Positions 34,051 to 42,372 of a stretch of 64,000 nucleotides of DNA are shown in pieces. A program made the translations under genes and the position numbers. Origin of the DNA: Pseudocitrobacter faecalis (lineage in GTDB: Bacteria; Pseudomonadota; Gammaproteobacteria; Enterobacterales; Enterobacteriaceae); the NCBI GenBank assembly GCA_003315335.1, contig QNRL01000004.1:366672-430671 (forward strand), read 5' to 3'. Position 1 is the first letter of the stretch. Every line of letters starts with the position of its first letter. Under the pieces are notes generated by a model. The model worked only from the letters and a program-made list of their open reading frames with translations. It was not told the origin of the DNA and made no database searches.

Positions 34051-34943
34051 GCAGCAAACTTCATGGACTGGTATGGGAATGTGATATTCAGCCAATATCA
34101 CGAAAAGCAGTACTTGCTCGACTGGCAGATTTCAGTAGCGATGCTGGTTACTCCTGGCCTTCAGTGGAAACGATACGCCGCCAGATTGGCGCTAAAAGCA
34201 AAAATACAGTGACGTCGTCAATTAAGGCTCTTGTTAATGATGGCTGGCTGGAGGTTATCCCTCGCAAATCTGGTGGTCGCGATATTTCGAATGCATACCA
34301 GCTTAATGTGGACAAAATTGAAGCTGATGCAAATGAGGTTCGTGAAGTAGTTAAGCAAGAGCGATTGAAAGCTAAGTCAAAATTTAACCCCTCAGAAATT
34401 GACCCCTCAAATTCTGCCCCCTCAAAAGTTGAGGGGTCAAAAAAAGCCACTTTAAGGGGTCAAAATTTGGGTGGGGAGGGGTCAACCATTGACCCCGATC
34501 CGTCATTAGAACCAACTACAGATCCGTCAGATAAAAAACCTTCTTGTCCGGTTGCTGCGCAACCCGACCCTGCGGTGGTGATCACTGACCAGGCAAAACA
34601 GGTTTTATCACACCTGAACAAAACTACCGGATCGCGATATCAGGTCTGTAAGTCGTCTCTGGAACACATCCGCGCTCGCCTGACTGATGGGTTTACGCCT
34701 GATGAACTGGTGCTGGTGGTTGATTACAGCGTCGAGAAGTGGGGCGAGGATATCAAAATGTCCGAATATCTACGCCCGACAACACTTTTCCTGCCGTCCA
34801 AGTTCCCTGGTTACCTGCAATCGGCGAGCAAGTGGGATTCAGCCGGACGGCCGGAGCGCAAGGATTGGGGGAGAGCACGACAGCATGACCCCATGAAGTT
34901 CGGGCCAGTTGATACGAAGATTCCAGAGGGGTTCCGGGGATGA
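34047..34943 (+). CDS. Replication initiator O-like protein
   Basis: 298 residues. N-terminal winged helix-turn-helix (WPSVETIRRQIGAKSKNTVTSS) binds DNA; the C-terminal ~90 residues (VLSHLNKTTGSRY to KFPGYLQS) are the conserved phage replication-protein C-terminal domain (TIGR02220 type). The linker between them is coded by the iteron cluster, as in lambda O. No separate P-like helicase loader follows, so DnaC or an unseen loader must be used. Confidence 0.82.
   Translation: MSSKLHGLVWECDIQPISRKAVLARLADFSSDAGYSWPSVETIRRQIGAKSKNTVTSSIKALVNDGWLEVIPRKSGGRDISNAYQLNVDKIEADANEVREVVKQERLKAKSKFNPSEIDPSNSAPSKVEGSKKATLRGQNLGGEGSTIDPDPSLEPTTDPSDKKPSCPVAAQPDPAVVITDQAKQVLSHLNKTTGSRYQVCKSSLEHIRARLTDGFTPDELVLVVDYSVEKWGEDIKMSEYLRPTTLFLPSKFPGYLQSASKWDSAGRPERKDWGRARQHDPMKFGPVDTKIPEGFRG
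34386..34500. repeat. Iteron cluster, probable phage replication origin
   Basis: Within 115 bases the core GACCCCTC or its complement GAGGGGTC, or one-base variants, occur seven times in both orientations. Examples are TTGACCCCTCAA, TTGAGGGGTCAA, TTAAGGGGTCAA, GAGGGGTCAA and TTGACCCC. The cluster lies in the linker of the initiator gene, as the O-binding iterons do in lambda, and an AT-rich run is interspersed. Confidence 0.75.
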
Positions 34944-35818
34944 TGCCGAATAAATATTGCCAGGCGCTGGTGCAGCTGCGCAGCAAACCCGCCCATGAGT
35001 TGAAAGAAGTTGGCGACCAGTGGCGTACTCCGGATCTGCTGTTCTGGGGAATCAACGCGATGTTCGGCCCGCTGGTGCTGGATCTGTTTGCTGACAACAG
35101 CAACGCGAAATGCCCGGCCTGGTACACCGCTGAAGACAATGCGCTTACTCAGGACTGGTCTGCTCGTCTGGCAGAACTTGAGGGGGCTGCATTCGGTAAC
35201 CCACCATACAGCCGTTCGCAGTACCACGAAAAGCAGGCCATTACAGGTATGACCCATATCATGAATCACACCATGGCGATGCGTGATAAGGGTGGGCGAT
35301 ATGTTTTCCTTATCAAAGCCGCTCCGAGCGAAGCGTGGTGGCCGGATGAAGCCGATCACATCGTCTTTATTCGCGGGCGCATTGGTTTCGATCTGCCTGA
35401 ATGGTTTGTTCCTGCTGATGAGAAGCAAAAGCCCACCAGCGCATTCTTTGCTGGCGCAATAGCAATATTCGATAAGACATGGCGCGGCGAGCGTTTCAGC
35501 TATATCGACCGTACCGAGCTGGAAGCCAAAGGCCGAGCGGCGATGTCGTTAGCCCTTTTTGCTGCTGGCATAAATCAGCCATCGGCACCTGCTGTTACAC
35601 CTGCAGATTCATCGCTCGTGGTTGAAAACAGGATATGGCCACTCGAAGTTAGTTTCCTGTTTGACCAACTGGATGGTGGTGACGATCTGGAAGCTGCCAA
35701 GCAGCACAAAATAAAGTCGCACATTAACCAGCTATGGCTGGAAAGAACGCCAAACCCTGAAATTTTAGCGATTGCTGGTGGCCTTGTGGAAAGTATGACT
35801 GGAGGCATGAATGTCTGA
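34940..35818 (+). CDS. Phage DNA N6-adenine methyltransferase
   Basis: 292 residues. DNA adenine methyltransferase of the phage Dam-like type: QWRTPDLLFWGINAMFG at the N-terminus, DLFADNSNAKC, and the catalytic NPPYSRS. Likely protects phage DNA or changes expression; target site unknown. The family unit ends near residue 195 and the rest is a helical extension. Overlaps O-like and the next gene by 4-8 bases. Confidence 0.88.
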   Translation: MMPNKYCQALVQLRSKPAHELKEVGDQWRTPDLLFWGINAMFGPLVLDLFADNSNAKCPAWYTAEDNALTQDWSARLAELEGAAFGNPPYSRSQYHEKQAITGMTHIMNHTMAMRDKGGRYVFLIKAAPSEAWWPDEADHIVFIRGRIGFDLPEWFVPADEKQKPTSAFFAGAIAIFDKTWRGERFSYIDRTELEAKGRAAMSLALFAAGINQPSAPAVTPADSSLVVENRIWPLEVSFLFDQLDGGDDLEAAKQHKIKSHINQLWLERTPNPEILAIAGGLVESMTGGMNV

Positions 35819-37793
35819 AATTATCGTTGATAACTTTGCTGGCGGCGGTGGCGCATCGACGGGGATCGAAATGGCTATCGGTCGCAGTGTTGATATAGCG
35901 ATCAACCATGATGTGAATGCCATTGCTATGCATCAGACCAATCACCCTGACACGCTGCACTACTGCGAGAGTGTTTTCGATGTTAATCCGGTTGCGGCCA
36001 CCAGCGGCAAACCTGTCGGACTGGCATGGTTCTCGCCGGACTGCCGCCATTTTTCCAAAGCGAAGGGTGCGAAGCCTGTAGAGAAAGCGATCCGTGGTCT
36101 GGCATGGATTGTTCTCCGCTGGGCGCTCGATGTTGAGCCGCGTGTGATGATGCTGGAGAACGTGGAGGAGTTCAAAACGTGGGGCCCGCTGCTGGCAGGT
36201 GAAATGCGTCCCGACCCGGCGCGCGTCGGTGAAACCTTCCAGGCTTTCGTTGGCATGCTTTCTTCGGGCATTCATGCAGACCACCCTGCGCTGGCAGAGT
36301 GCTGCGAGTTCCTGAATCTTCCTCTTGGTGGAGAGGGGGCCTCGCGACTGGTTGCCGGGCTCGGCTATGACGTGGATTATCGCGAATTGAGGGCGTGTGA
36401 CTACGGTGCGCCGACAATCCGCAAACGTTTCTTCATGGTGATGCGCCGGGATGGTCAGCCTGTAGTCTGGCCTGATGCTACCCACGGCGATCCGAAATCA
36501 CCTGCCGTGCTGGCGGGCAAACTGGCACCGTGGCGCACCGCGGCGGAATGCATCGACTGGTCTATCTCCGCGCCGTCGATCTTCGACCGCAAAAAGCCAT
36601 TGGCGGAGAATACGCTCAAACGCATCGCGCGCGGTATCCAGCGCTTTGTCATCGATAGCGCATCGCCGTTTATCGTGAAGTGCAACCATACCAGCACCAA
36701 ATCCTCGTATGACTGCTTCCGCGGGCAGGCGCTGGATGAACCACTACAGACAATTACCAAAACCCATGGCTACGCTATCGCCGTGCCTCATCTGACAAAA
36801 TTCCGTACCGGCGCTACCGGGCAGCCAGTCACTGAACCAGTGCCAACGGTTACAGCTGGGACATCAGCGCGCCCGGGGGAGAATGGTCATGCATTGGGGA
36901 TTGTAGAGGCGGGTCTGGTCCCGTTCCTAGCTGGCAACGGCGGCAGTGAGTACCAGGCCAAGCCACGCCCGCTGGACAAACCCGCGCATACCATTATGAA
37001 GCAGTCTCGCTCCTGTTTGGTTGCCCCGGTTATTTCCCGGCAGTTTGGTGCCAGTATCGGCCACCGTGCAGACGAACCGAGCGCAACTATCACCGCGGGC
37101 GGTGGCGGTAAATCGCAGCTGGTGACGCCGACGCTGATTCAGATGGGTTATGGCGAACGTCCAGGGCAAGAGCCGCGTGTGCTGAAACTAGATAGCCCGC
37201 TGGGTACGGTCACCGCTGGGGGTAATAAATTTGCAGTTGCCGCTGCGCATCTGATTAAACACTACGGCGGTAATTATCAGGGAGCAGGGGTGGGGATGGA
37301 TGAGCCTATGCATTCCGTTACCACAGTCGATCATCACGCCGTAGTTGCTTCCCACCTGGTCAAGTTACGTGGCACTTGCCGGGATGGTCAGCGTATCGAC
37401 ACACCAGCGCCAACAATTACAGCCGGTGGTCAGCATGTTGGTGAAGTAAAAACAGCGCTGGCGGTTGAGGGTTACGATGAGCAGCGCGCGCAGCAAACGC
37501 TGGCATTTCTGCGGTCATACTGCGGTGAAGACTGTACCGGGCTGGTGGATATTGACGGCGTGACTTTCCGGATCGTTGATATCGGTATGCGCATGCTACA
37601 GCCGCATGAGCTGTACCGGGCGCAGGGCTTCCCTAATGGCTACGTGATTGATCGGGATTATCGCGGCAACCGCTACGCGAAAGATAAGCAGGTCGCTCGT
37701 TGTGGTAACGCCGTGCCGCCGCCATTTGCTGAAGCGCTGGTGCGCGCCAATCTCCCCGAACTGTGCGCCAACCGTCTGCAGGAGGTTGCGTGA
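35811..37793 (+). CDS. DNA cytosine-5 methyltransferase with repeat-rich target region
   Basis: 660 residues. Motif I DNFAGGGGASTGIEMA, motif IV SPDCRHFSKAKG (catalytic Cys preceded by PD instead of P), motif VI MLENVEEF, motif VIII-like YDCFRGQA and C-terminal motif X (GNAVPPPFAEALV). Between residues ~309 and ~555 a unit of ~30-45 residues with D-x-P-x-x-T-[IV]-T-x-G recurs seven times; it probably forms the target-recognition region. Methylates cytosine in an unknown sequence, likely against host restriction. Confidence 0.88.
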   Translation: MSEIIVDNFAGGGGASTGIEMAIGRSVDIAINHDVNAIAMHQTNHPDTLHYCESVFDVNPVAATSGKPVGLAWFSPDCRHFSKAKGAKPVEKAIRGLAWIVLRWALDVEPRVMMLENVEEFKTWGPLLAGEMRPDPARVGETFQAFVGMLSSGIHADHPALAECCEFLNLPLGGEGASRLVAGLGYDVDYRELRACDYGAPTIRKRFFMVMRRDGQPVVWPDATHGDPKSPAVLAGKLAPWRTAAECIDWSISAPSIFDRKKPLAENTLKRIARGIQRFVIDSASPFIVKCNHTSTKSSYDCFRGQALDEPLQTITKTHGYAIAVPHLTKFRTGATGQPVTEPVPTVTAGTSARPGENGHALGIVEAGLVPFLAGNGGSEYQAKPRPLDKPAHTIMKQSRSCLVAPVISRQFGASIGHRADEPSATITAGGGGKSQLVTPTLIQMGYGERPGQEPRVLKLDSPLGTVTAGGNKFAVAAAHLIKHYGGNYQGAGVGMDEPMHSVTTVDHHAVVASHLVKLRGTCRDGQRIDTPAPTITAGGQHVGEVKTALAVEGYDEQRAQQTLAFLRSYCGEDCTGLVDIDGVTFRIVDIGMRMLQPHELYRAQGFPNGYVIDRDYRGNRYAKDKQVARCGNAVPPPFAEALVRANLPELCANRLQEVA

Positions 37794-38833
37794 GAGCCCT
37801 TCTTACGCCGGAAATTGTGCCACGCCTCGGCGTGGTACTCCTCAAGCCCGGCAGCGAGCTATTTTCACTTTTTACCGGGGGGCGGGTGCTTGTGGAGCGC
37901 CAGCCCGAACATATGGCGAGTATGCCAACCGGGCGAGTTCCCGATGCGCGCCAGCCATTAGCCGAAAATAAAAGCCTCGAGTCTTTTTTCTCTGATGAGC
38001 GAGTTATCCAGGCCGCCGGCGGGATAAACGGCCTGGAAGAGTGGCTGCTTCGGCGCTTCAAAAAGTGTCAGTACCCCCACGGTGATTATCACCATAACGA
38101 GGTGGTCACAATGCGCTACGCATCGTCGGCGATAGCAGTTTGCTGGCACTGTGACCACACACTGAAAGAACAGGCGACGGAAACGCTGGGAGCGCTGGCG
38201 CAGAATAATGCCACGGAATGGGTGATCGAAAAGGTCTTGCTGGCGCTCGGGTACAACAAAGAGCGTGAGCTGTCCCTCGGTGAGTTGTGCTGGTGGGCTA
38301 TTTACTCCGGGATAGGGGATGCAATAACGGAGGGGATGGCGCATCAGGCGCTACGTCTCCCTGTTGAGCCAATTCTTTCGGTCTACAAAGAGGCCGATAT
38401 CATCCCGGGCGACACTGTCCCATCGGCGGTTCAACTTCAGCAGAGAGCAAGACGTTTTAAACGGTCAGAAGCACCGCAGCCGGTAGAGCAAAAGCCAGTT
38501 ATGGCGCTGCGTGCGGATCCGGAAAGTCCCGAGTCATTCATGCTGCGGCCTAAGCGGCGTCGCTGGGAAAATGACTCCTATACCCGCTGGGTGAAAACGC
38601 AACCATGTGAAGGTTGCCGACGCCCGGCAGACGACCCGCACCATATCATAGGGCATGGTATGGGCGGTACAGCAACAAAAGCCCACGACCTGTTTGTGAT
38701 TCCTCTGTGCAGAGAGTGTCACGACGAACTACACGCCAACGTTGCTGCGTTCGAAGAAAAGCATGGCACGCAGTTGGAACTGCTGTTTCGCTTTCTCGAT
38801 CGAGCGCTGGCAATTGGCGTTATCACAAAATAA
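37790..38833 (+). CDS. DUF968 HNH-type phage protein
   Basis: 347 residues from a GTG that overlaps the methyltransferase stop (GTGA), with CAGGAGGT just upstream. The C-terminal DUF968 part has CEGCRRPADDPHHIIGHGMG followed by HDLFVIPLCRECHDELH: zinc cysteines and HNH-like histidines, as in NinG/YbcN-type recombination proteins. The N-terminal 130 residues are an added region. Probably a nuclease in replication or recombination. Confidence 0.85.
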   Translation: MRALLTPEIVPRLGVVLLKPGSELFSLFTGGRVLVERQPEHMASMPTGRVPDARQPLAENKSLESFFSDERVIQAAGGINGLEEWLLRRFKKCQYPHGDYHHNEVVTMRYASSAIAVCWHCDHTLKEQATETLGALAQNNATEWVIEKVLLALGYNKERELSLGELCWWAIYSGIGDAITEGMAHQALRLPVEPILSVYKEADIIPGDTVPSAVQLQQRARRFKRSEAPQPVEQKPVMALRADPESPESFMLRPKRRRWENDSYTRWVKTQPCEGCRRPADDPHHIIGHGMGGTATKAHDLFVIPLCRECHDELHANVAAFEEKHGTQLELLFRFLDRALAIGVITK

Positions 38834-38857
38834 TGAGTGTATGGAGTGATTATTTTT

Positions 38858-38914
38858 ATGAATAAGCAGGATATTGATTTGGTAATTCATGCGGCTCTGG
38901 AGATAAAACAATGA
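38858..38914 (+). CDS. 18-residue coupling ORF before the Q-like gene
   Basis: MNKQDIDLVIHAALEIKQ, ending ATGA over the start of the next gene. TATGGAGTG lies ~12 bases upstream as a possible ribosome site. It may only couple translation of the antiterminator. Confidence 0.4.
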   Translation: MNKQDIDLVIHAALEIKQ

Positions 38915-39516
38915 CACCACGCCAGCGCCGCAATCACCTGGAAGCACTTGGTAAAGCCGCTATTGCCCCACGCAAAAGCTGGCTTGGTAAAAGCATGCTC
39001 CTGACAGGTATTCAGTCAGCATGGATAAAATCACTTCTTTCAACCTGGGGGGAGGGTGTTCGCGGTGGTGCAGCGCCCCGGATGCCAAGAGAACATTCAT
39101 GCTGGAATGCTATCCGGAGGGGAAATTGGTCAGATAAGGCGCTGGAACGGTTTACTGCAGCACTGGATCAGGCTCGTAGTGAGGGCTTTAAAGGGGAGCA
39201 GGCATTGAAACGCGCCCGAACCATCCTCTGGCCGGTAGAAACCACCAGCATAATTGATGAAGCTCTGAATAACGATGATGTTGATTTTGTTGAGCAGTCT
39301 GTACTGAATGCTTTCAATTTAGATGATCCTGTTTATGTTGTTGGCCTGCAGTATTACACCACCCGGAAAAAAATCTCACATATCACCAGGGAGTTGAAAG
39401 CGATTGCTCCATGGCTCACCGATGATGAGGCAAGAAAGCGAGTTCGCTGGTGTCTGGAAATATTCTGCGCGAAGACATTTTTGGCTGCCCGCAATCTGAT
39501 GAGGGAGCAGGTGTAG
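38911..39516 (+). CDS. Q-type late antiterminator (DUF1133 family)
   Basis: 201 residues. WSDKALERFTAALDQARSEG, ARTILWPVETTSIIDEAL, then YYTTRKKISHITRELKAIAP and a C-terminal WCLEIFCAKTFLAARN. This is the DUF1133 family that occupies the Q position in many lambdoid phages. It would load on polymerase at PR' and allow passage of the terminator 60-80 bases downstream. The location directly before the late promoter supports this. Confidence 0.82.
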   Translation: MTPRQRRNHLEALGKAAIAPRKSWLGKSMLLTGIQSAWIKSLLSTWGEGVRGGAAPRMPREHSCWNAIRRGNWSDKALERFTAALDQARSEGFKGEQALKRARTILWPVETTSIIDEALNNDDVDFVEQSVLNAFNLDDPVYVVGLQYYTTRKKISHITRELKAIAPWLTDDEARKRVRWCLEIFCAKTFLAARNLMREQV

Positions 39517-39556
39517 GGATGATTTTAGCTTTTTGTGCTCTTTATTTCGTTTTTTA

Positions 39557-39584
39557 TTGAAAACGAGCCAAGAAATTAGATAAT
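39557..39584 (+). promoter_or_regulatory. Late promoter PR'
   Basis: TTGAAA (39557-39562), 16-base spacer, GATAAT (39579-39584). Predicted start near 39591. It lies 40 bases after the Q-like stop, and a terminator follows ~60 bases later, exactly the lambda-type late arrangement. Confidence 0.75.
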
Positions 39585-39652
39585 CCATTCATGCTTGGCA
39601 GAGCTGCGCCACGATGGCAGCGATGAGAAGCGAACAATTTGAACATGACGAG

Positions 39653-39676
39653 AACCCCGCCAGCGCGGGGTTTTTG
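39653..39676 (+). terminator. Late leader terminator (tR'-like)
   Basis: Stem AACCCCGC/GCGGGGTT with CAGC loop and T5. Early blocking terminator that Q-type antitermination must overcome. Confidence 0.85.
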
Positions 39677-39684
39677 CTTTCCGG

Positions 39685-39738
39685 CGATACGACAGGGGTA
39701 TTCGCGAGATGCATTGCATCAGTACCCCTGTCATATCG
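39685..39738. repeat. Long imperfect inverted repeat in late leader
   Basis: Arms 39685-39700 (CGATACGACAGGGGTA) and 39723-39738 pair over 16 bases with one mismatch. The 22-base loop itself contains the palindrome GATGC-ATT-GCATC. No T-run follows, so it is not an intrinsic terminator. A second weak terminator-like hairpin with TTTTT lies at about 39782-39806. No gene between 39517 and 39849. Confidence 0.6.
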
Positions 39739-39849
39739 TCGAATCTCACTAATTTCCTCATCACATTATTACTTCATTCTGGGCTGCCATTCGGCGGCCT
39801 TTTTCTATTCCCCTCGTTCTGAGAGGATTTACAGCAAAGAGGGGGCTAA

Positions 39850-40242
39850 ATGTCCGCAGAACCAATATCCGGCACTGCCGTTGCGTCGGCTGGGTTGGCA
39901 GGTGCGAGTGTCTTTGGATTGGCAACAGGTATTGATTACGGCGTTGTTTTTGGCGCATTTGCCGGCGCTGTGTTTTATGTGGCCACCGCGGCGGACGTTA
40001 GCCGGCTCCGGTTGGTGGCGTATTTCATCACCTCTTTCATCGTTGGCGTTCTTGGGGCCGGATTCATTGGGTCGAAGCTGACTGCGGCAACGCATTATGA
40101 AAAACCGTTAGATGCTCTCGGTGCAGTGATTATCTCTGCGCTGTGCATAAAAATTCTAACTTTTCTTAATAGCCAGGATTTAAACAGTCTGTTCGGAATG
40201 CTCTCCCGGCTACGGGGAGGAGGGACGAATGGTAATAGATGA
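39850..40242 (+). CDS. Phage holin (first)
   Basis: 130 residues with three to four hydrophobic segments (e.g. YGVVFGAFAGAVFYVAT, LVAYFITSFIVGVLGAGFIG, LGAVIISALCIKI) and a charged C-terminus. Similar to LydA-type/PF16083 holins. Forms membrane lesions to release the lysin. First gene of the lysis block; GAGGGGG ribosome site. Confidence 0.82.
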   Translation: MSAEPISGTAVASAGLAGASVFGLATGIDYGVVFGAFAGAVFYVATAADVSRLRLVAYFITSFIVGVLGAGFIGSKLTAATHYEKPLDALGAVIISALCIKILTFLNSQDLNSLFGMLSRLRGGGTNGNR

Positions 40243-40558
40243 CCCATCCCTGCTGGTGGGGAAAATGCTCCACGCAGTGCTCACCAGTTCCACCAGTGCG
40301 AAGCTCAACGCCATAATCTGCCTGGTTATCGTTGGAGTACTGATGTTCTACCAACGACGCGGATCACGGCATCGGCCTGTGATTTCTTTGCTGGCGTATA
40401 TGGCTGTACTCGCTTACGCCGCCGTCCCTTTCAAACTGATATTTGGCCTTTATCACCAGTCGAGTTGGCTGGTGGTCGTGGCTAATGTCCTGATATGCGC
40501 TGCTGTTCTGTGGTGTCGCGGAAATGTAGCGCGCCTTATTGACGTACTGAGGCTCTGA
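40229..40558 (+). CDS. Phage holin (second, 3-TM type)
   Basis: 109 residues with three membrane helices (LNAIICLVIVGVLMFY, VISLLAYMAVLAYAAVPF, WLVVVANVLICAAVLWC); the 3TMR holin type (PF05449). Overlaps the first holin by 14 bases, and its stop overlaps the lysin start. Two adjacent holin-type genes suggest a holin/antiholin pair or a canonical and a pinholin partner. Confidence 0.82.
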   Translation: MVIDDPSLLVGKMLHAVLTSSTSAKLNAIICLVIVGVLMFYQRRGSRHRPVISLLAYMAVLAYAAVPFKLIFGLYHQSSWLVVVANVLICAAVLWCRGNVARLIDVLRL

Positions 40559-41187
40559 TGAATCAACAACTATTTCAGAAGGCGGCTGGTATTAGCGCCG
40601 GGTTAGCTTCGCGCTGGTTTCCGCATATTGATGCGGAGATGAAAAATTTCGGCATTAACGCGCCTCTGGATCAGGCGATGTTCATCGCTCAGATGGGGCA
40701 CGAAAGTACAGGATTCACCCGGGTGGTGGAAAACCTCAACTATGCCGCTGAAAACCTTGTTCCCTTCTTTGGTAAGCATCGGATCACTGAGCAGCAGGCC
40801 GCAGCCCTCGGCAGAACGGCGACGCACCCGGCAAACCAGCAGGCTATCGCAAATCTTGTCTACGGCGGTGAGTGGGGCAAAAAGAACCTCGGCAATCAGG
40901 TAGCGGGCGATGGCTGGAAATATCGCGGTCGCGGGCTGAAGCAGGTTACCGGCCTGAGTAATTACCGAAGTTGCGGACAGGCATTGAAGCTGGATCTCGT
41001 TACACATCCTGAGCTGCTGGAACAGGATGAATACGCTGCGCGTTCCGCCGCATGGTTCTACGTCTCCCGCGGCTGCTTGCTTTATTCCGGTGATGTGGAG
41101 CGCGTCACGTTGATCATCAACGGCGGGCGGAATGGGCTGGATAAGCGCCGTGCGCTGTTCAATCAGGCTAAATCTGTGCTGGTGTGA
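40558..41187 (+). CDS. GH19 endolysin (lysozyme/chitinase-like)
   Basis: 209 residues of glycoside hydrolase family 19. Catalytic Glu in QMGHESTGF, then GRGLKQVTGLSNY and the terminal NGGRNGLDKR. Cleaves peptidoglycan glycan strands. No signal anchor, so release depends on the holins. Same architecture as lysins of Salmonella phage PS34-type and P22-related prophages. Confidence 0.9.
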   Translation: MNQQLFQKAAGISAGLASRWFPHIDAEMKNFGINAPLDQAMFIAQMGHESTGFTRVVENLNYAAENLVPFFGKHRITEQQAAALGRTATHPANQQAIANLVYGGEWGKKNLGNQVAGDGWKYRGRGLKQVTGLSNYRSCGQALKLDLVTHPELLEQDEYAARSAAWFYVSRGCLLYSGDVERVTLIINGGRNGLDKRRALFNQAKSVLV

Positions 41188-41194
41188 GACGTTT

Positions 41195-41473
41195 ATGGGC
41201 GTAATCGAATTAATCATTGGCGCGGTTTGCGCGGTGCTGGCTGCCGCAGTTGGTGGCTTTGGTATTGGGCATATTCGCGGCACCAGTAAAGCAGAGGCGA
41301 AGGCAGACCAGCAGCGCACCGAAGAGAACGCAGCGGCAACCGTTGCGGTGGCAGAACGTAAAGCTGAAGTCACTAAAGAGGCCAGTAATGCTCAGCAGAC
41401 TGTTAATCACATGCCTGATGACGATGTTGATCGCGAGTTGCGCGAAAACTTCTCCCGCCCCGGTGGTGGTTGA
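41195..41473 (+). CDS. i-spanin (Rz-like, DUF2681)
   Basis: 92 residues. N-terminal membrane anchor IELIIGAVCAVLAAAVGGFGIG followed by a periplasmic helical coil (KAEAKADQQRTEENAAATVA). DUF2681-type inner-membrane spanin. The start at 41195 is preferred over the open frame at 41132. It contains the o-spanin gene in another frame. Confidence 0.8.
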   Translation: MGVIELIIGAVCAVLAAAVGGFGIGHIRGTSKAEAKADQQRTEENAAATVAVAERKAEVTKEASNAQQTVNHMPDDDVDRELRENFSRPGGG

Positions 41474-41603
41474 TACCGGTTGCCTGTGGACCCGAATTAT
41501 CTATCTGACCAACAACGATATCGACGTGCTGGATAAGCAGACGAAGCGCGACATCCTGGCGCATAACAAAGCGTGGCAGGCGAACTGCCAGAGGAAAACG
41601 TAG
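41388..41603 (+). CDS. o-spanin lipoprotein (Rz1-like)
   Basis: 71 residues; signal peptide MLSRLLITCLMTMLIASC with lipobox IASC, so the mature protein is a small outer-membrane lipoprotein. It is out of frame inside the i-spanin gene and runs past its end (nested/overlapping spanin pair). The pair fuses inner and outer membranes in the last step of lysis. Confidence 0.85.
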   Translation: MLSRLLITCLMTMLIASCAKTSPAPVVVDTGCLWTRIIYLTNNDIDVLDKQTKRDILAHNKAWQANCQRKT

Positions 41604-41986
41604 TGAACCAACAGGCCCAAAAAATACTGACGGACTTGCTGCAAAAGGCTTCTAACGGAGTGGATGCAGCAGTGTCATTCAGCCAGGCTCAAATCCCTGA
41701 TGTGATACACCAGCTTCTGATTTGGAATTTTACTACATCACTTATCTTTTCTATTTTGGGTGTTTTGCTTTTCACGGGGGCGCAAATTGCTGCCTGGAAG
41801 GTTTTCAAGCACTTGCGAAAAGCATGGCGACACGATGAGATATGGGAACACCCTGAGATTATTTTAATTTCAGCGGCCTATATCATCACATTCGCTCCTC
41901 TGGGCTGGCTGTCAATGGACTGGCTAAAAATCTGGCTCGCCCCGAAATTGTACCTAATTGAGTACGCTGCATCGTTAATTAAGTAG
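41603..41986 (+). CDS. Lysis-region membrane protein
   Basis: 127 residues from a GTG that shares the last base of the o-spanin stop; GAGGA lies 8 bases upstream. Hydrophobic segments LIFSILGVLLFTGAQIAAW and IILISAAYIITFAPLGWLSM suggest three membrane helices. No family recognised; might modify holin timing or lysis. Confidence 0.65.
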   Translation: MNQQAQKILTDLLQKASNGVDAAVSFSQAQIPDVIHQLLIWNFTTSLIFSILGVLLFTGAQIAAWKVFKHLRKAWRHDEIWEHPEIILISAAYIITFAPLGWLSMDWLKIWLAPKLYLIEYAASLIK

Positions 41987-42024
41987 CTATTACAAAGCTC
42001 ATCTGCTGGTGGGCTTGATAATGG

Positions 42025-42231
42025 TTAACGTTCGCTTAATCCAAAGCCTCGCCAGGCTGCCATTCCAGCGATTACCCCAATTAATGAAGACGTAATGCCT
42101 CCAGCCCAATTAATAAACCATGCAGCGTCAGTGAAAAATCTTGATAGATAGAAGCAAAAATCTAAGCCAGACATGCTTACTGCAAAAAGCACCCAGAAGC
42201 ATATCGCACGTTGTATTAATCTCAGAACCAT
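42025..42231 (-). CDS. Reverse-strand small membrane protein (candidate moron)
   Basis: 68 residues with two membrane helices (AICFWVLFAVSMSGLDF and WAGGITSSLIGVIAGMAAW). ACAGGAG lies 8 bases before the ATG, a strong ribosome site. It is the only gene in the rightward late block on the opposite strand, typical of lysogeny-expressed cargo. Superinfection exclusion is possible, but no family was recognised. Confidence 0.6.
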   Translation of the reverse strand: MVLRLIQRAICFWVLFAVSMSGLDFCFYLSRFFTDAAWFINWAGGITSSLIGVIAGMAAWRGFGLSER

Positions 42232-42372
42232 TGGGCGGCTCCTGTCGGTTTGTATTGCTTTATTTATAGCAGGAAACAGCTACCACCATGGCTAGGCTTA
42301 TTGTAATGCAATATCCCTTACAGCGGATAATGCAGAAGATATCCCCGCAAGCGGATATATAAGAGGTGGAAA

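Noticed and set aside
34386..34500. CRISPR-like repeats
   Set aside because: Units are short, in both orientations and unevenly spaced inside a coding gene; they fit iterons.
35724..36485. 253-codon reverse frame in the methyltransferase genes
   Set aside because: Antisense shadow of conserved motifs; no recognisable protein features.
39776..39806. Second strong terminator before the holin
   Set aside because: Stem has a G-U pair and sits close to the holin start; kept only as a weak possibility.
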